Made by a program: the position numbers and the translations under genes. A DNA stretch of 13,580 bases from Cruorifilaria tuberocauda (lineage: Eukaryota > Nematoda > Chromadorea > Rhabditida > Onchocercidae): positions 1 through 13,580 of the forward strand of contig JABVXU010000964.1 of the NCBI GenBank assembly GCA_013365365.1. Reading direction: 5' to 3'. This document shows positions 6,798 through 13,580 of this stretch, piece after piece. The notes beneath the pieces were generated by a model that was not told where the DNA came from, ran no database searches, and saw only the letters and a program-made list of their open reading frames with translations. Numbering within the stretch: position 1 is the stretch's first letter; every line of letters starts with the position of its first letter.

Positions 6798-7552
6798 CAA
6801 CTGTTAACTGTTAAGCTTACCAAACTAATAGCATCTTATCAATCAAATTGCAATAAATCAAACTAATTGCCTCGTTTAAAACATTTTATACATGTATGTT
6901 CTACTTCTAATCCAGGAATTTATTTCGAAAGTAAATGAAAAAAGACCAAATGAAATATTTATGACTTATAAAAATCATATTATCATTTTAATAGATTCGA
7001 GAAAAAAAGAATTTTCACTTTTACTTTACTTTTCTTCGGGAAAAAAAGCAATCTTTCAATAAAGTTTCAAGTTAAATATAAAGTGCAAAATTCAAATTGA
7101 AAAACGAAGTTTACATATTGCACTAATCATAACAATTTAAAATCGTGAAATTATTTTTAATTGATAATATATTTCGTTTGGTAATATAATTTTAACTTTT
7201 ACAATAATATCAAAAAGATCATTTTTTAATTTCTTTTAGCAAACTTTATAGTTTTTCTTTTTTCTATAAATATATTTCAAATTAATTTCATTTTTAAATT
7301 TCTCTTAGCTAATTTCATAATTAATTTAGAATTGCGTAATTCAAAGTGCTACATAAATTAAAATGGACAATTTACTTTTTCTTGTATTATTTCTAAAATG
7401 TTCTCTTCCTCTTTTATTTTCCGTTTTTTTTCTTCACAATTCATTTTAGAACCGTTAATTGAGTTTTTTTATTTTGAGTTTTTCATACTCTAATATTTAA
7501 TTTTTACTGTAATAAGTTTTTGAATACAAATTTAAAATTTTATACTTTGTAT
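6798..7552. other. Long AT-rich stretch, nothing recognised
   Basis: About 750 bases with T-runs, A-runs and many AATTT words. A minus-strand 22-codon run (6815-6880, NVLNEAISLIYCNLIDK...) ends at TTTG|GTAAGC. The only acceptor nearby would leave an intron of about 29 nt, too short to be believable. Confidence 0.4.
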
Positions 7553-7730
7553 TTTCAGTAAATTGGAATGAACGATCTTATTCTTATCGCTATTATTACA
7601 ACTTTTTTTCGATGTGAGGCTATTGAGATTTTTTCCCCAGAAATTTTATTTAAAGAGTTATTCCGGAATTAAGGAAATGAATCAGTCGCCCATATTGTGT
7701 AAATACATGGTATCGAATATTCAAATTTAA
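7553..7730 (+). CDS. Exon-like segment after TTTCAG, with a signal-peptide-like start
   Basis: TTTCAG (7553-7558) is followed nine bases later by ATG (7568-7570), as at many nematode trans-spliced starts. The ATG frame reads MNDLILIAIITTFFRCEA and then IEIFSPEILFKELFRN, stopping at 7670-7672. The first 15 residues resemble a signal peptide or membrane anchor. A second frame is open from 7572 to 7730 and passes through a further acceptor-like TTTTTTCCCCAG (ending 7640) into KFYLKSYSGIKEMNQSPILCK. A GTGAGG donor at 7614 lies inside. These readings are mutually exclusive. The cluster of signals makes this one of the more exon-like places, but no complete model fits. Family unknown. Confidence 0.2.
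7660..7670. repeat. ATTCCGGAAT palindrome (also at 8264-8273)
   Basis: A perfect 10-base palindrome ATTCCGGAAT that recurs about 600 bases away at 8264. It is unusual here because C+G dinucleotides are scarce. Both copies lie inside exon-like segments. It could be chance or the remains of a duplicated site. Confidence 0.35.
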
Positions 7731-8189
7731 TTAATTGGTTCCATTTCTTATTTCTTATTTTGATATGAAGTAATATTACTTTTCGAAAAAGAAAAAATAA
7801 ATGTTATGAAAGGTTAAATGAAATTTTTGATAATCATAATCATTCTTATCAGTATTCACAGATGATAAGCAACACAGTCTTTCTTCTTTTACGTTTTATC
7901 ATAAAATTCACTTTCACTCTTTTTTTATCATCTATCAAATTGATATGCGAAATACTTAAAATTTAAAAATATTGAAGCAAAAAAAGAAAATCAATCGATC
8001 GATCAATATCAGATTATTTTCTTCAGCTTACTAGATGGTTGCTGCCAATAAATTTTATTTCTATTCAACTTTTTTTTTTTAAAACAAATCATTCCAATCA
8101 TTCCAAATCAAAAAATATTTTTGCAATGATATGTTCTAATATATCATACAATGTTGTAGTTTTATTAACAATTAACTGATAACTGATAA

Positions 8190-8354
8190 ATGAGAAATTT
8201 TCAGGAACAAAAATGCATTCACCGGATTCTGATTAGGAATAAAATAAATTGCAGTTCATTACTATTCCGGAATGAAATAATTTCAGAAATAAACTCAGCA
8301 AAATTTACTGATTTCAATTGGTGCAAAATTTTGTTATCATTTTCCTCTTTTTAG
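8190..8354 (+). CDS. 54-residue ORF crossing a TTTCAG site
   Basis: ATG (8190) to TAG (8352-8354) encodes 54 residues. These include CIHRILIRNKINCSSLLFR and EIISEINSAKFTDFNWCK, a fairly balanced composition for this region. An acceptor-like AATTTTCAG lies inside (8199-8204), so the coding part could instead begin at 8205 as a spliced exon (EQKCIHR...). The final codons overlap the next ORF (8318-8599) in another frame. No family is recognised. Open length alone is within chance. The internal acceptor and the composition raise it slightly. Confidence 0.17.
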   Translation: MRNFQEQKCIHRILIRNKINCSSLLFRNEIISEINSAKFTDFNWCKILLSFSSF

Positions 8355-8599
8355 CTTATCACATTTCTCTTTTTTTTCTGTTTTCTATCTTGCTATTTTC
8401 ATTTGCAAATAATAAATTGAAAGCTTTTTTTCTTTCCATTCAATCTTTCTTGAAGTACTTTTCATGTTTCTGTCAATTACAAATTCTTACTTCAACCTTG
8501 AAATCTTTCAATAAAGGCATTTTTAGGAAAGTAAGAAATTTTCTCACTTCTCGATTTATTTTCTGTAAAATAAAAATTAGTTCAGAAATATTCAAATAG
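8318..8599 (+). CDS. Longest simple-repeat-free open run (93 codons), membrane-like
   Basis: This frame is open for 93 codons, the longest in the window not inflated by a microsatellite. It has no ATG near its start; the first usable codon is TTG. An acceptor-like CCTCTTTTTAG ends at 8354 and a donor-like GGAAA|GTAAGA has its GT at 8529. Together they would bound a 174-nt exon (8355-8528) in one open frame. That exon would read YHISLFFLFSILLFSFANNK, a possible membrane segment, followed by a basic/aromatic part ending STLKSFNKGIFRK. T-rich composition favours Phe/Leu/Ser codons and lengthens open runs, so caution is needed. Family unknown. Confidence 0.2.
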   Translation: MVQNFVIIFLFLAYHISLFFLFSILLFSFANNKLKAFFLSIQSFLKYFSCFCQLQILTSTLKSFNKGIFRKVRNFLTSRFIFCKIKISSEIFK

Positions 8600-8690
8600 T
8601 TCAATTTATTTGTTTAAGTATAATTATTTTATTGCAGATATATTTTAGTTATTTTATTTATTCAAAAAAAAAAATTAATCAATTTTTATC

Positions 8691-8712
8691 GATTAATTAA
8701 TTAATTAATTTT
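8691..8712. repeat. (TTAA)n tract
   Basis: About five ATTA/TTAA units forming a short self-complementary tract. Simple sequence only. Confidence 0.8.
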
Positions 8713-8875
8713 ATCAAAGTTTTATTTTTATTTTTCAATTTGTTTTAATCTTTTTAAAATTGAAGAATTATTGAAAATTATAGAGAAATATTAAAAAAAG
8801 CAAAATTACGAAGATTACGAAAGAAAAAAAAATTATGAAAATTATCTGATGCAATAGTTTCCATCATTTTACTCT

Positions 8876-8944
8876 AGGAATTAATTTTTATTAAACTCAA
8901 TTTCGATATAATTTTTACCCTAATTATATTACTGTAATTAATTT
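8876..8944 (+). repeat. Outlying copy of the 63-66 bp repeat family
   Basis: It contains AATTTTTATTAAACTCAATTT, GATATAATT, and then 23 bases (8922-8944) identical to 9512-9534, in the same order as the tandem units at 9403-9590. It is about 590 bases upstream of the matching unit. Confidence 0.6.
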
Positions 8945-9108
8945 ATTTAGTAATAAATTTAATTTAGAATTTCCTTTTCATTTATTGTATATTTATTTAT
9001 TAGTAAACTGAATTAAAATATTCAATGAAGATATTATTCAATCGCTGTTATCAATCGAAAAGTATAGCATCAAATGTTGAAGACAATTTTTTTCAATGAA
9101 AGAACGGC

Positions 9109-9150
9109 AAGAGAGAGAGGGACAGAGAGAGAGAGGGAGAGAGAGAAAAA
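9109..9150 (+). repeat. (GA)n-rich tract
   Basis: Interrupted GA repeat on the plus strand, with a CT-rich tract about 200 bases away at 9345-9383 as a potential complementary arm. The purine strand could form triplex-type structures. Confidence 0.85.
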
Positions 9151-9344
9151 ATGATAATGAAGGGCAAAAGAAGCGAATATATGAATATACCTTCTTTTTT
9201 TTTCAATATTTGTTGTAATTCCGAGAAATATCGATTGCAAAGTTCAATGTAATTTATTTTCAAAGGATTTGAACCAACGTAGTAATGAAATGATAACAAT
9301 TTTTGTGTTAAATTTTTATTCTTCCATAATCCTCTTTCATTCAA

Positions 9345-9383
9345 TTCTTCTTTCTTCTCCTTCTCTTTCTCTCTCTCTTTTTA
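9345..9383 (+). repeat. (CT)n-rich tract
   Basis: Pyrimidine tract with CTTTCTCTCTCTC. It is the counterpart of the GA tract at 9109-9150. It lies just before the 63-66 bp repeat units. Confidence 0.85.
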
Positions 9384-9402
9384 TCTTTAAAATAGCATTT
9401 AG

Positions 9403-9590
9403 TTTTTATCAAATTTAATTCTGATATAAATTTCCATTATTTCACTTACTTAGTTTAGTAATTAATTCTTATCAAATTCAATATTGATATAATTCTGTAT
9501 TATTTTGCTCCAATTATATTACTGTAATTAATTTTTATCAAATTTAATTTTTCGATTATTTTTACTTAAATTATTTTATGCTTTATCATT
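9403..9590 (+). repeat. Diverged tandem repeat, three units of 63-66 bp
   Basis: Units anchor on TTTTTATCAAATTTAATT, TTCTTATCAAATTCAATA and TTTTTATCAAATTTAATT, with the ATCAAA at 9408, 9471 and 9537 (spacing 63 and 66). GATATAA follows in the first two. Later parts of each unit are more diverged. A related copy lies at 8876-8944. Confidence 0.6.
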
Positions 9591-9738
9591 TCATCATCTT
9601 TTTCTCTTTGTTTCTTCCACTCTCTCTACTTTTTTCATTATCAATTCTTTTCATCACTTTCCTAAATATTTGTGTTATCGTTGTGTTTTGTTTGTAAATA
9701 TTGATCGGAACAGTAACACTTGATATTATCGGCAACTT

Positions 9739-9837
9739 TGCATGTGTATGTGTGTGTGTGTGCGTGTGTATGTGTACGTGTGCGTGTGCGTGTGCATATG
9801 TATGTGTACGTGTGCGTGTGCGTGTGCGTGTGTATAT
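9739..9837 (+). repeat. 99-nt unbroken alternating purine-pyrimidine (GT-rich) tract
   Basis: Every base from 9739 to 9837 alternates purine and pyrimidine, mostly GT with interspersed GC, AC, TA and CA steps. Inside it, 9769-9800 and 9801-9832 are a 32-base direct duplication matching at 30 positions. Such tracts are the classical sequence for left-handed Z-DNA. The minus-strand open run across it (9586-9885) has Thr/Arg/His repeats encoded by the microsatellite. Confidence 0.9.
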
Positions 9838-10033
9838 TTTGATAATGGGAAAAAATATTGAATTGGTTTGAATGCAAAAAATCATGTGACAGTTTTAAAG
9901 TCCAAAAAAAAGACTAAAAGAAGAGTTGTAGCGAAAAATCCGGTGCTCTTTTTAACATTCCGAAAAAATGGAATTACCATATTTTATTATAGCTAAATGG
10001 AATTTCCAAAAAATAAAAATAAAAGGAAAGTGA

Positions 10034-10379
10034 ACTGTAGCGGTAAAGTAAGTTCGAAATTTTCAATTACTAACTTACAAGGTTATTAACTTTCAGTTAT
10101 TAACTTAAACAGTAACAAAAAACGGTAACAAAAATTTACAATATCATTACTTTATTATTAATCATAATTATATTTGCAAGATTTAATCATCAAAAATAAC
10201 TAATCATACTGTATATATGCTTTACTGTGATTAAGATTTACCACAATTATTAATAGTTATTTTAATCGTCATTAATTATTTTTCATCTTATTCCAAAAAG
10301 TTTTTTTCCTCTTCTGATTTATTATTTGAACTTATCTCCATTCATGTTTCTGTTAAGTGTAATTCACACCGATTTATTT
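10034..10379. other. AT-rich stretch, nothing recognised
   Basis: Several TTACTAACTTAC and TTATTAACTTTC words near 10068-10115 and small TAAT palindromes. No supported gene. Confidence 0.45.
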
Positions 10380-10418
10380 GATATTAGTATTGAACCAATA
10401 CCAATACAAACCAATATC
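10380..10418. repeat. Imperfect hairpin
   Basis: GATATT (10380-10385) pairs with AATATC (10413-10418), and GTATTG (10387-10392) pairs with CAATAC (10402-10407). This leaves a 9-base loop and an internal bulge. No T-run or other terminator-like context makes it functional in a recognisable way. Confidence 0.4.
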
Positions 10419-10895
10419 ATTGAATTGAATTAATCATAATTTAATTAAATCATAAGCTTATAAAAGAACACAAAATAAATTTTGAAACTTCGAAAAAAAA
10501 AATGAATTTTTATGCTAATGCCAATTTATTTCTTTGTTTTCAACTCATTTTTTTTTTTTGTAATATTTTATTTTTAATTTTAACAAAAAAATTTTCTGAA
10601 TGATTTAATTTTTTTGTTGAACGGAAAAATTTTAGTTTAAAAAAAAGTACATATCTGTTTTCTTTTTTAAATTCAATCATTAATACAATCATTCGTAAAT
10701 ACAAATATCCGTTCGTTGTTTTTCTTCTACTGCAATTAAATATTGGATTTAAATGTGTAAATAAATTTAATACTTTTTTTTTGTTTTTTAAAAGTTACGC
10801 TTTGCTTTCAGTTATAGCTTAAAAGTATATCTCTGTTATCAATAATTGGTTTTTTTCTCTTTTCTTTCATAACATTTTAATTGTTATTTCTGCAA
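10419..10895. other. AT-rich stretch, nothing recognised
   Basis: Mostly A-runs and T-runs (for example 10540-10560 and 10765-10785). No repeat or open frame beyond background. Confidence 0.45.
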
Positions 10896-11108
10896 TTAAT
10901 TCATGCATTGATTTTTCGTATAACAAAAGGGACGAGAAGTTAAATGTGGGGTTAAAGGTGAAGATTGATTAAATCTAATCCAATACAAATAATAACTCTT
11001 TTTGACAAACATGTATACATTTAGGTCATCATCATCACCTCCATCATCATCATTATCATCATCACCATCATCATCATCATTATCAGCAACAACAACAATA
11101 ACATCCAT
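10896..11108 (-). CDS. 70-residue ORF with an Asp-rich microsatellite stretch
   Basis: The minus-strand ATG (11108-11106) to TAA (ending 10896) encodes MDVIVVVADN, then about 23 residues that are mostly Asp and derive from the TCA array. A more complex tail follows, with LNVYMFVKKSYYLYWIRFNQ, then SSPLTPHLTSRPFCY. The tail region (10896-11025) is less AT-rich than its flanks. Poly-Asp stretches occur in real proteins, but any GAT microsatellite is stop-free in all frames and lengthens random ORFs. No splice acceptor or family was found. Confidence 0.15.
   Translation of the reverse strand: MDVIVVVADNDDDDGDDDNDDDGGDDDDLNVYMFVKKSYYLYWIRFNQSSPLTPHLTSRPFCYTKNQCMN
11026..11085 (+). repeat. (TCA)n microsatellite, first block
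   Basis: Interrupted TCA array ending in TTATCAG, followed by a short CAA array (11087-11098). A second TCA block lies about 115 bases downstream in the same orientation. Confidence 0.9.
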
Positions 11109-11200
11109 ATGTGGTAAACAACAAGCTATATTTCCATTCAATCAATAATTCTTTTTATAGAATTTGTTAGTAATTTGTTTTGTCGTCGCATCTTTGTCTT

Positions 11201-11227
11201 CTTCATCATTATCATTATAATTATTAC

Positions 11228-11259
<32 letters not shown>

Positions 11260-11260
11260 G
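11201..11260 (+). repeat. (TCA)n microsatellite, second block
   Basis: Begins as TTCATCATTATCATTATAA and ends in a purer (TCA)n run closing with CATCAG. That CAG could act as a splice acceptor for the segment that follows. Confidence 0.9.
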
Positions 11261-11345
11261 CATTTAAGCATTACCAAATATTATCCATCTGTACATCCGG
11301 AAAAACGGATTCGTAGATGCAAGAGAAATGATAATTTCGGATTTG
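11261..11345 (+). CDS. Possible 85-nt exon between CATCAG and GGTAATAA
   Basis: Between a CAG (ending 11260) and a donor-like TTTG|GTAATAA (GT at 11346), one frame is open and reads HLSITKYYPSVHPEKRIRRC and then KRNDNFGFG. The segment holds CATCCGGAAAAACGG and is clearly less AT-rich than its surroundings. Repeated dibasic pairs (KR, RR, KR) recall neuropeptide precursors, but there is no amidation motif or repeated peptide, so that is not a claim. The acceptor lies inside a microsatellite and lacks a normal pyrimidine tract. Family unknown. Confidence 0.15.
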
Positions 11346-11678
11346 GTAATAAATTTTGTTTTTTTTTTTTTGAATGAAAATTACAATTGAGTATGAAAAA
11401 TGATGAATGGAAATTACAAATCATTCAGATGTGATAATAAATTCCAGTTTTATTCCAGTTTTCATTTATCATTTTTATTTTTATATCTTTTCCGAGTAGA
11501 TATTCCAATTGTATATTTGAAATGAATTTATCATCTTATATTTAATTAATAGCAATTATTGCTTAATATTAATTAATTAAGCAAAAGAAAAATAGAATAA
11601 ATTTTTCTTTGATTCATATTTTATTCATATATATGTATATATATTCTTATAATTCCAGAATAAAATATCTCATTCGGG
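11346..11678. other. AT-rich stretch with overlapping small palindromes
   Basis: Contains TTTTATTCCAG words (11449-11459) and, at 11551-11584, two overlapping hairpins: AGCAAT/ATTGCT and TTGCTTAAT/ATTAAGCAA. The TTGCT segment is shared, so the two stems exclude each other. No gene seen. Confidence 0.4.
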
Positions 11679-11979
11679 ATAAATCTTTCATTTCTAGATT
11701 TAATATCAATTAATTTTCATATGAAACCTAATATTAATATTACAATTCAATTGTATATGATATTAAATATAGCATGAAAGAAGTTAAAAATAAAGTTAAC
11801 TTAAAATAATTATGCACTTGAAACAAGATTTTATATCATCAATTTTCATAATAAATCTTTCATCTTAGATTTGATATCAATTAATTTGCATATGAAACTT
11901 CATATTAACATTACGATTGATTATATTTAAAATTAAATTATAACCTAAAAAAAGTTAATAATAAAGTTAATTTAAAATG
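11679..11979 (+). repeat. Two-copy local duplication, period 172 bp
   Basis: About 130 bases from 11679 reappear from 11851. Shared blocks in order are ATAAATCTTTCAT, ATATCAATTAATTT, CATATGAAAC, ATATTAA.ATTAC and AAAGTTAA. Small gaps and many substitutions separate the copies, roughly one base in five by eye. Similarity also reaches slightly upstream of both copies. No coding content. Confidence 0.7.
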
Positions 11980-12033
11980 ATCTAAGATAATTTAAATTAA
12001 AAGGATTGAAATGATAAAACGATAAAAACGATT

Positions 12034-12105
12034 GGTCATTTCTGTAATTTTTATCGACCGACCTCATTTCTGACCATTCTATCCCTCATTTCTGACCATT
12101 TCATC
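12034..12105 (+). repeat. 22-bp tandem repeat, two good copies and one degenerate
   Basis: CCTCATTTCTGACCATTCTATC (12062-12083) and CCTCATTTCTGACCATTTCATC (12084-12105) differ at two positions. A related GGTCATTTCTGTAATTTTTATC starts at 12034. The unit is less AT-rich than the surroundings. Confidence 0.75.
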
Positions 12106-12230
12106 CTACCTCTAACATGCATCATTCCCTATTTTATATTTAATTTCTTCCTATCTACTTAAAATTCTATAATATTTTCTCCTTTTATTATCAATAACTA
12201 GTCTTGTCTGTTTACATATAAAATATACAT

Positions 12231-12284
12231 AGATAGACAGACAGACGGACAGACAGACACACACACACACACACACACACACGC
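12231..12284 (+). repeat. Compound (GATA/GACA)n-(AC)n microsatellite
   Basis: GATA/GACA units with one GACG variant (12231-12256) run into thirteen perfect AC units (12257-12282). A mostly alternating purine-pyrimidine patch (GCATAC, ACGTATATATACATGCA) follows to about 12320. Confidence 0.95.
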
Positions 12285-12744
12285 ATACATCACGTATATA
12301 TACATGCATAGATATACGTAGTTGACGTAGTCGATCTATTCAATCTATATGTTATATGTAAACAATAACAAAATGTTGCCAAACAACAATATCACAATTC
12401 CCTATCACTTCTATCTAATCCTATTTTCATCTATTAAAATCTATCATTTTTGTCATTTTCAGCTTTTACTCAAAAATTTTTTTTTTGCATTTTATTTTAT
12501 TTTGTTTAAAAAATTTTCAAATTAATTAATTACTTCAAATAAATAATATTGTTTCAAAATATTTTTTTTTCGATTAGAATTATTTTTTAAATAATAATCT
12601 CTTACTTTCTCTAATTGTAATTGTAATTTATTACTAATTAATTATAAAGTATGAGGCAAATACCATCATTATCTTTATTTATTTTATTTGAAATTTTATA
12701 AATTTAAATTGAAAAAAAATTGATTGATTTATTCGGTTGCTATC
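12285..12744. other. AT-rich stretch, nothing recognised
   Basis: A TTTTCAG site at 12466-12472 leads only into T-rich low-complexity sequence and is not a credible exon start. ACGTAGT is repeated at about 12316 and 12325. Confidence 0.45.
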
Positions 12745-12815
12745 GTTATCTTTATTTTTTTACTTAAATCTTTATTCTTTTTACTTAAAGTTATCTTCAT
12801 TTCTTTTACTTAAAT
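12745..12815 (+). repeat. Degenerate tandem repeat around TTTTTACTTAAA
   Basis: Three units (starting about 12745, 12770 and 12790; 20-26 bases each) combine TTATCTTTATTT with TTTTACTTAAA. Low-complexity, with no function apparent. Confidence 0.5.
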
Positions 12816-13342
12816 AATTAAATTGAAAAAGAAGACTGAAAAGATTGAAAGAAGGATAGGTTAATTATACCAATGATAATATGATATGATAGTTTAGTTT
12901 TTACGATAATTTGAAACCATTAATGTGATAGTAAAAGAACAACGATATGATACTTTTCTTTTTGTTTTTTTTTTACTTTAATTACGAGAAAAGTTGATGA
13001 GAAATGAAAGAAGTTAGTGATAAGTTAATAATTAATTAATACTAAACTTTAATTAGTAATCCAATAAACAATTTTGCATTGTTAGTGTAATATTAATGTG
13101 ATCAAAGTATTAGTTATAAGAGGAAATGATAAACTTAGAAGGAATAATAAGCAATAATAATGCTAACGCTTTACAATATTTACTTTATATTTATATAATT
13201 ATTAGTAACTTTTATAATTTCAGTATTATTAGTAATTTGAAATTATTTATTCAATTAAACTAAAAGAATTTAATTTCTGCTTTTTGTTTTCTTAAAAAAA
13301 ACTTAAATTTAGAAAATTTTTTTTTCTTATTCGATAATCAAT
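12816..13342. other. AT-rich stretch, nothing recognised
   Basis: Scattered GATATGAT and TTAATTAATTA words. No open frame or repeat beyond background. Confidence 0.45.
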
Positions 13343-13531
13343 TTAATTAATTACTATTTTCAAGATGATGCTGAATTGGAAATTAGCATATTGAATGATC
13401 GACGAAGAGAGAGAAGAGAAGAAATCATCATTCTCCTCTCTTTCTACCTCATCCTTTTCCAATTTATTGACACGTAAAATTTGAATAATAATGATTGATT
13501 GCTTAAAGTAAGAATAGATGAATGAATACAT
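13343..13531 (-). CDS. 62-residue ORF with ATG start, unsupported by other signals
   Basis: The minus-strand ATG (13531-13529) to TAA encodes a hydrophobic start (MYSFIYSYFKQSIIIIQIL), a charged middle (NKLEKDEVEREENDD), a Ser-rich part from the CT tract and a hydrophobic end. The charged/Ser segment is encoded by the GA/CT inverted tract at 13404-13450, so composition explains much of it. There is no acceptor directly upstream. A TTCAG lies inside. Family unknown, and length is within chance expectation. Confidence 0.14.
   Translation of the reverse strand: MYSFIYSYFKQSIIIIQILRVNKLEKDEVEREENDDFFSSLSSSIIQYANFQFSIILKIVIN
13404..13450. repeat. GA-rich / CT-rich inverted pair
   Basis: A purine run (13404-13424) and a pyrimidine run (13431-13450) are separated by about six bases and can pair imperfectly into a hairpin. 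Another GA run (13571-13580) is cut by the window end. Confidence 0.55.
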
Positions 13532-13580
13532 TTATTGGAAAAGATTGAAAGAAATCGAAGGTTGCAATGGAGAGAGAGAG

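Noticed and set aside
9240..9290. GGTTCAAATCC on the minus strand, resembling a tRNA T-arm.
   Set aside because: The flanking bases do not form the five-pair stem and no acceptor, D or anticodon arms are present.
9093..9344. Minus-strand 83-codon run containing VGSNPLKINYIELCNRYFSE and a possible AAG|GTATAT donor.
   Set aside because: No acceptor upstream and no ATG. Both ends are formed by GA/CT microsatellite translation (Ser-Leu repeats).
9586..9885. 99-codon minus-strand ORF with ATG start and Thr/Arg/His repeats.
   Set aside because: About a third of it is the GT microsatellite, which is stop-free by nature. The overlapping 71-codon frame (9662-9877) shows the same effect.
9862..10033. 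Plus-strand readings KSKKKTKRRVVAKNPVLFLT (9862-9996) and MELPYFIIAKWNFQK (9968-10033).
   Set aside because: They are in different frames of overlapping DNA, the first has no ATG, and neither has splice support.
1..13580. Possible bacterial-type system (defence island, operon, CRISPR, phage or plasmid genes).
   Set aside because: No long ORFs, no ribosome-binding-site spaced genes, no regularly spaced repeats with unique spacers. Microsatellites and composition fit a eukaryotic non-coding region.

Overview
This window looks like non-coding DNA from an animal nuclear genome. By eye it is roughly one quarter G+C. It is full of simple repeats, has no operon-like gene packing, and contains no long open frame. 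Several candidate 3' splice sites have the TTTCAG form typical of nematodes, so an AT-rich nematode, possibly filarial, is my best guess. Another AT-rich invertebrate such as a mite is not excluded. I recognise no protein family, tRNA, rRNA, CRISPR array or bacterial signal, and no gene can be named with confidence.

Layout. The first kilobase holds a cluster of four GATA-type hexamers (193-234) and the best-defined element of the window, a foldback or MITE-like unit (about 424-1008) with 71-73 bp inverted arms. Positions 1009-2170 are featureless. Positions 2170-2800 hold four alternating purine-rich and pyrimidine-rich blocks, within which two minus-strand exon candidates (2465-2499 and 2171-2216) join in phase. 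Positions 2800-5060 are AT-rich, with two local duplications (about 150 bp and 61 bp periods). Positions 5061-5305 hold a CCAT and 12-mer minisatellite merging into a G+C-richer island with open frames on both strands. Positions 5600-6515 hold a 99-bp duplication and a 45-bp dispersed repeat. Positions 7550-8600 contain several plus-strand open frames next to splice-like signals. Positions 8690-9840 carry a repeat family of 63-66 bp period, GA/CT microsatellites and a 99-nt alternating purine-pyrimidine GT tract. Positions 11020-11345 hold twin TCA microsatellites, 11679-11979 a 172-bp period duplication, 12034-12105 a 22-bp repeat and 12231-12284 a GACA/AC microsatellite.

Reading the coding calls. 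At this base composition I estimate about 9 percent of random codons are stops. On that rough figure, about 20 stop-free runs of 50 codons and several of 60 are expected by chance over both strands. Open length is therefore almost no evidence here. Every CDS entry is a candidate exon or small ORF, ranked by splice signals, phase agreement, start context and local composition. The window reads most naturally as intergenic or intronic sequence, perhaps with a few small exons of genes that extend beyond what can be assembled here.
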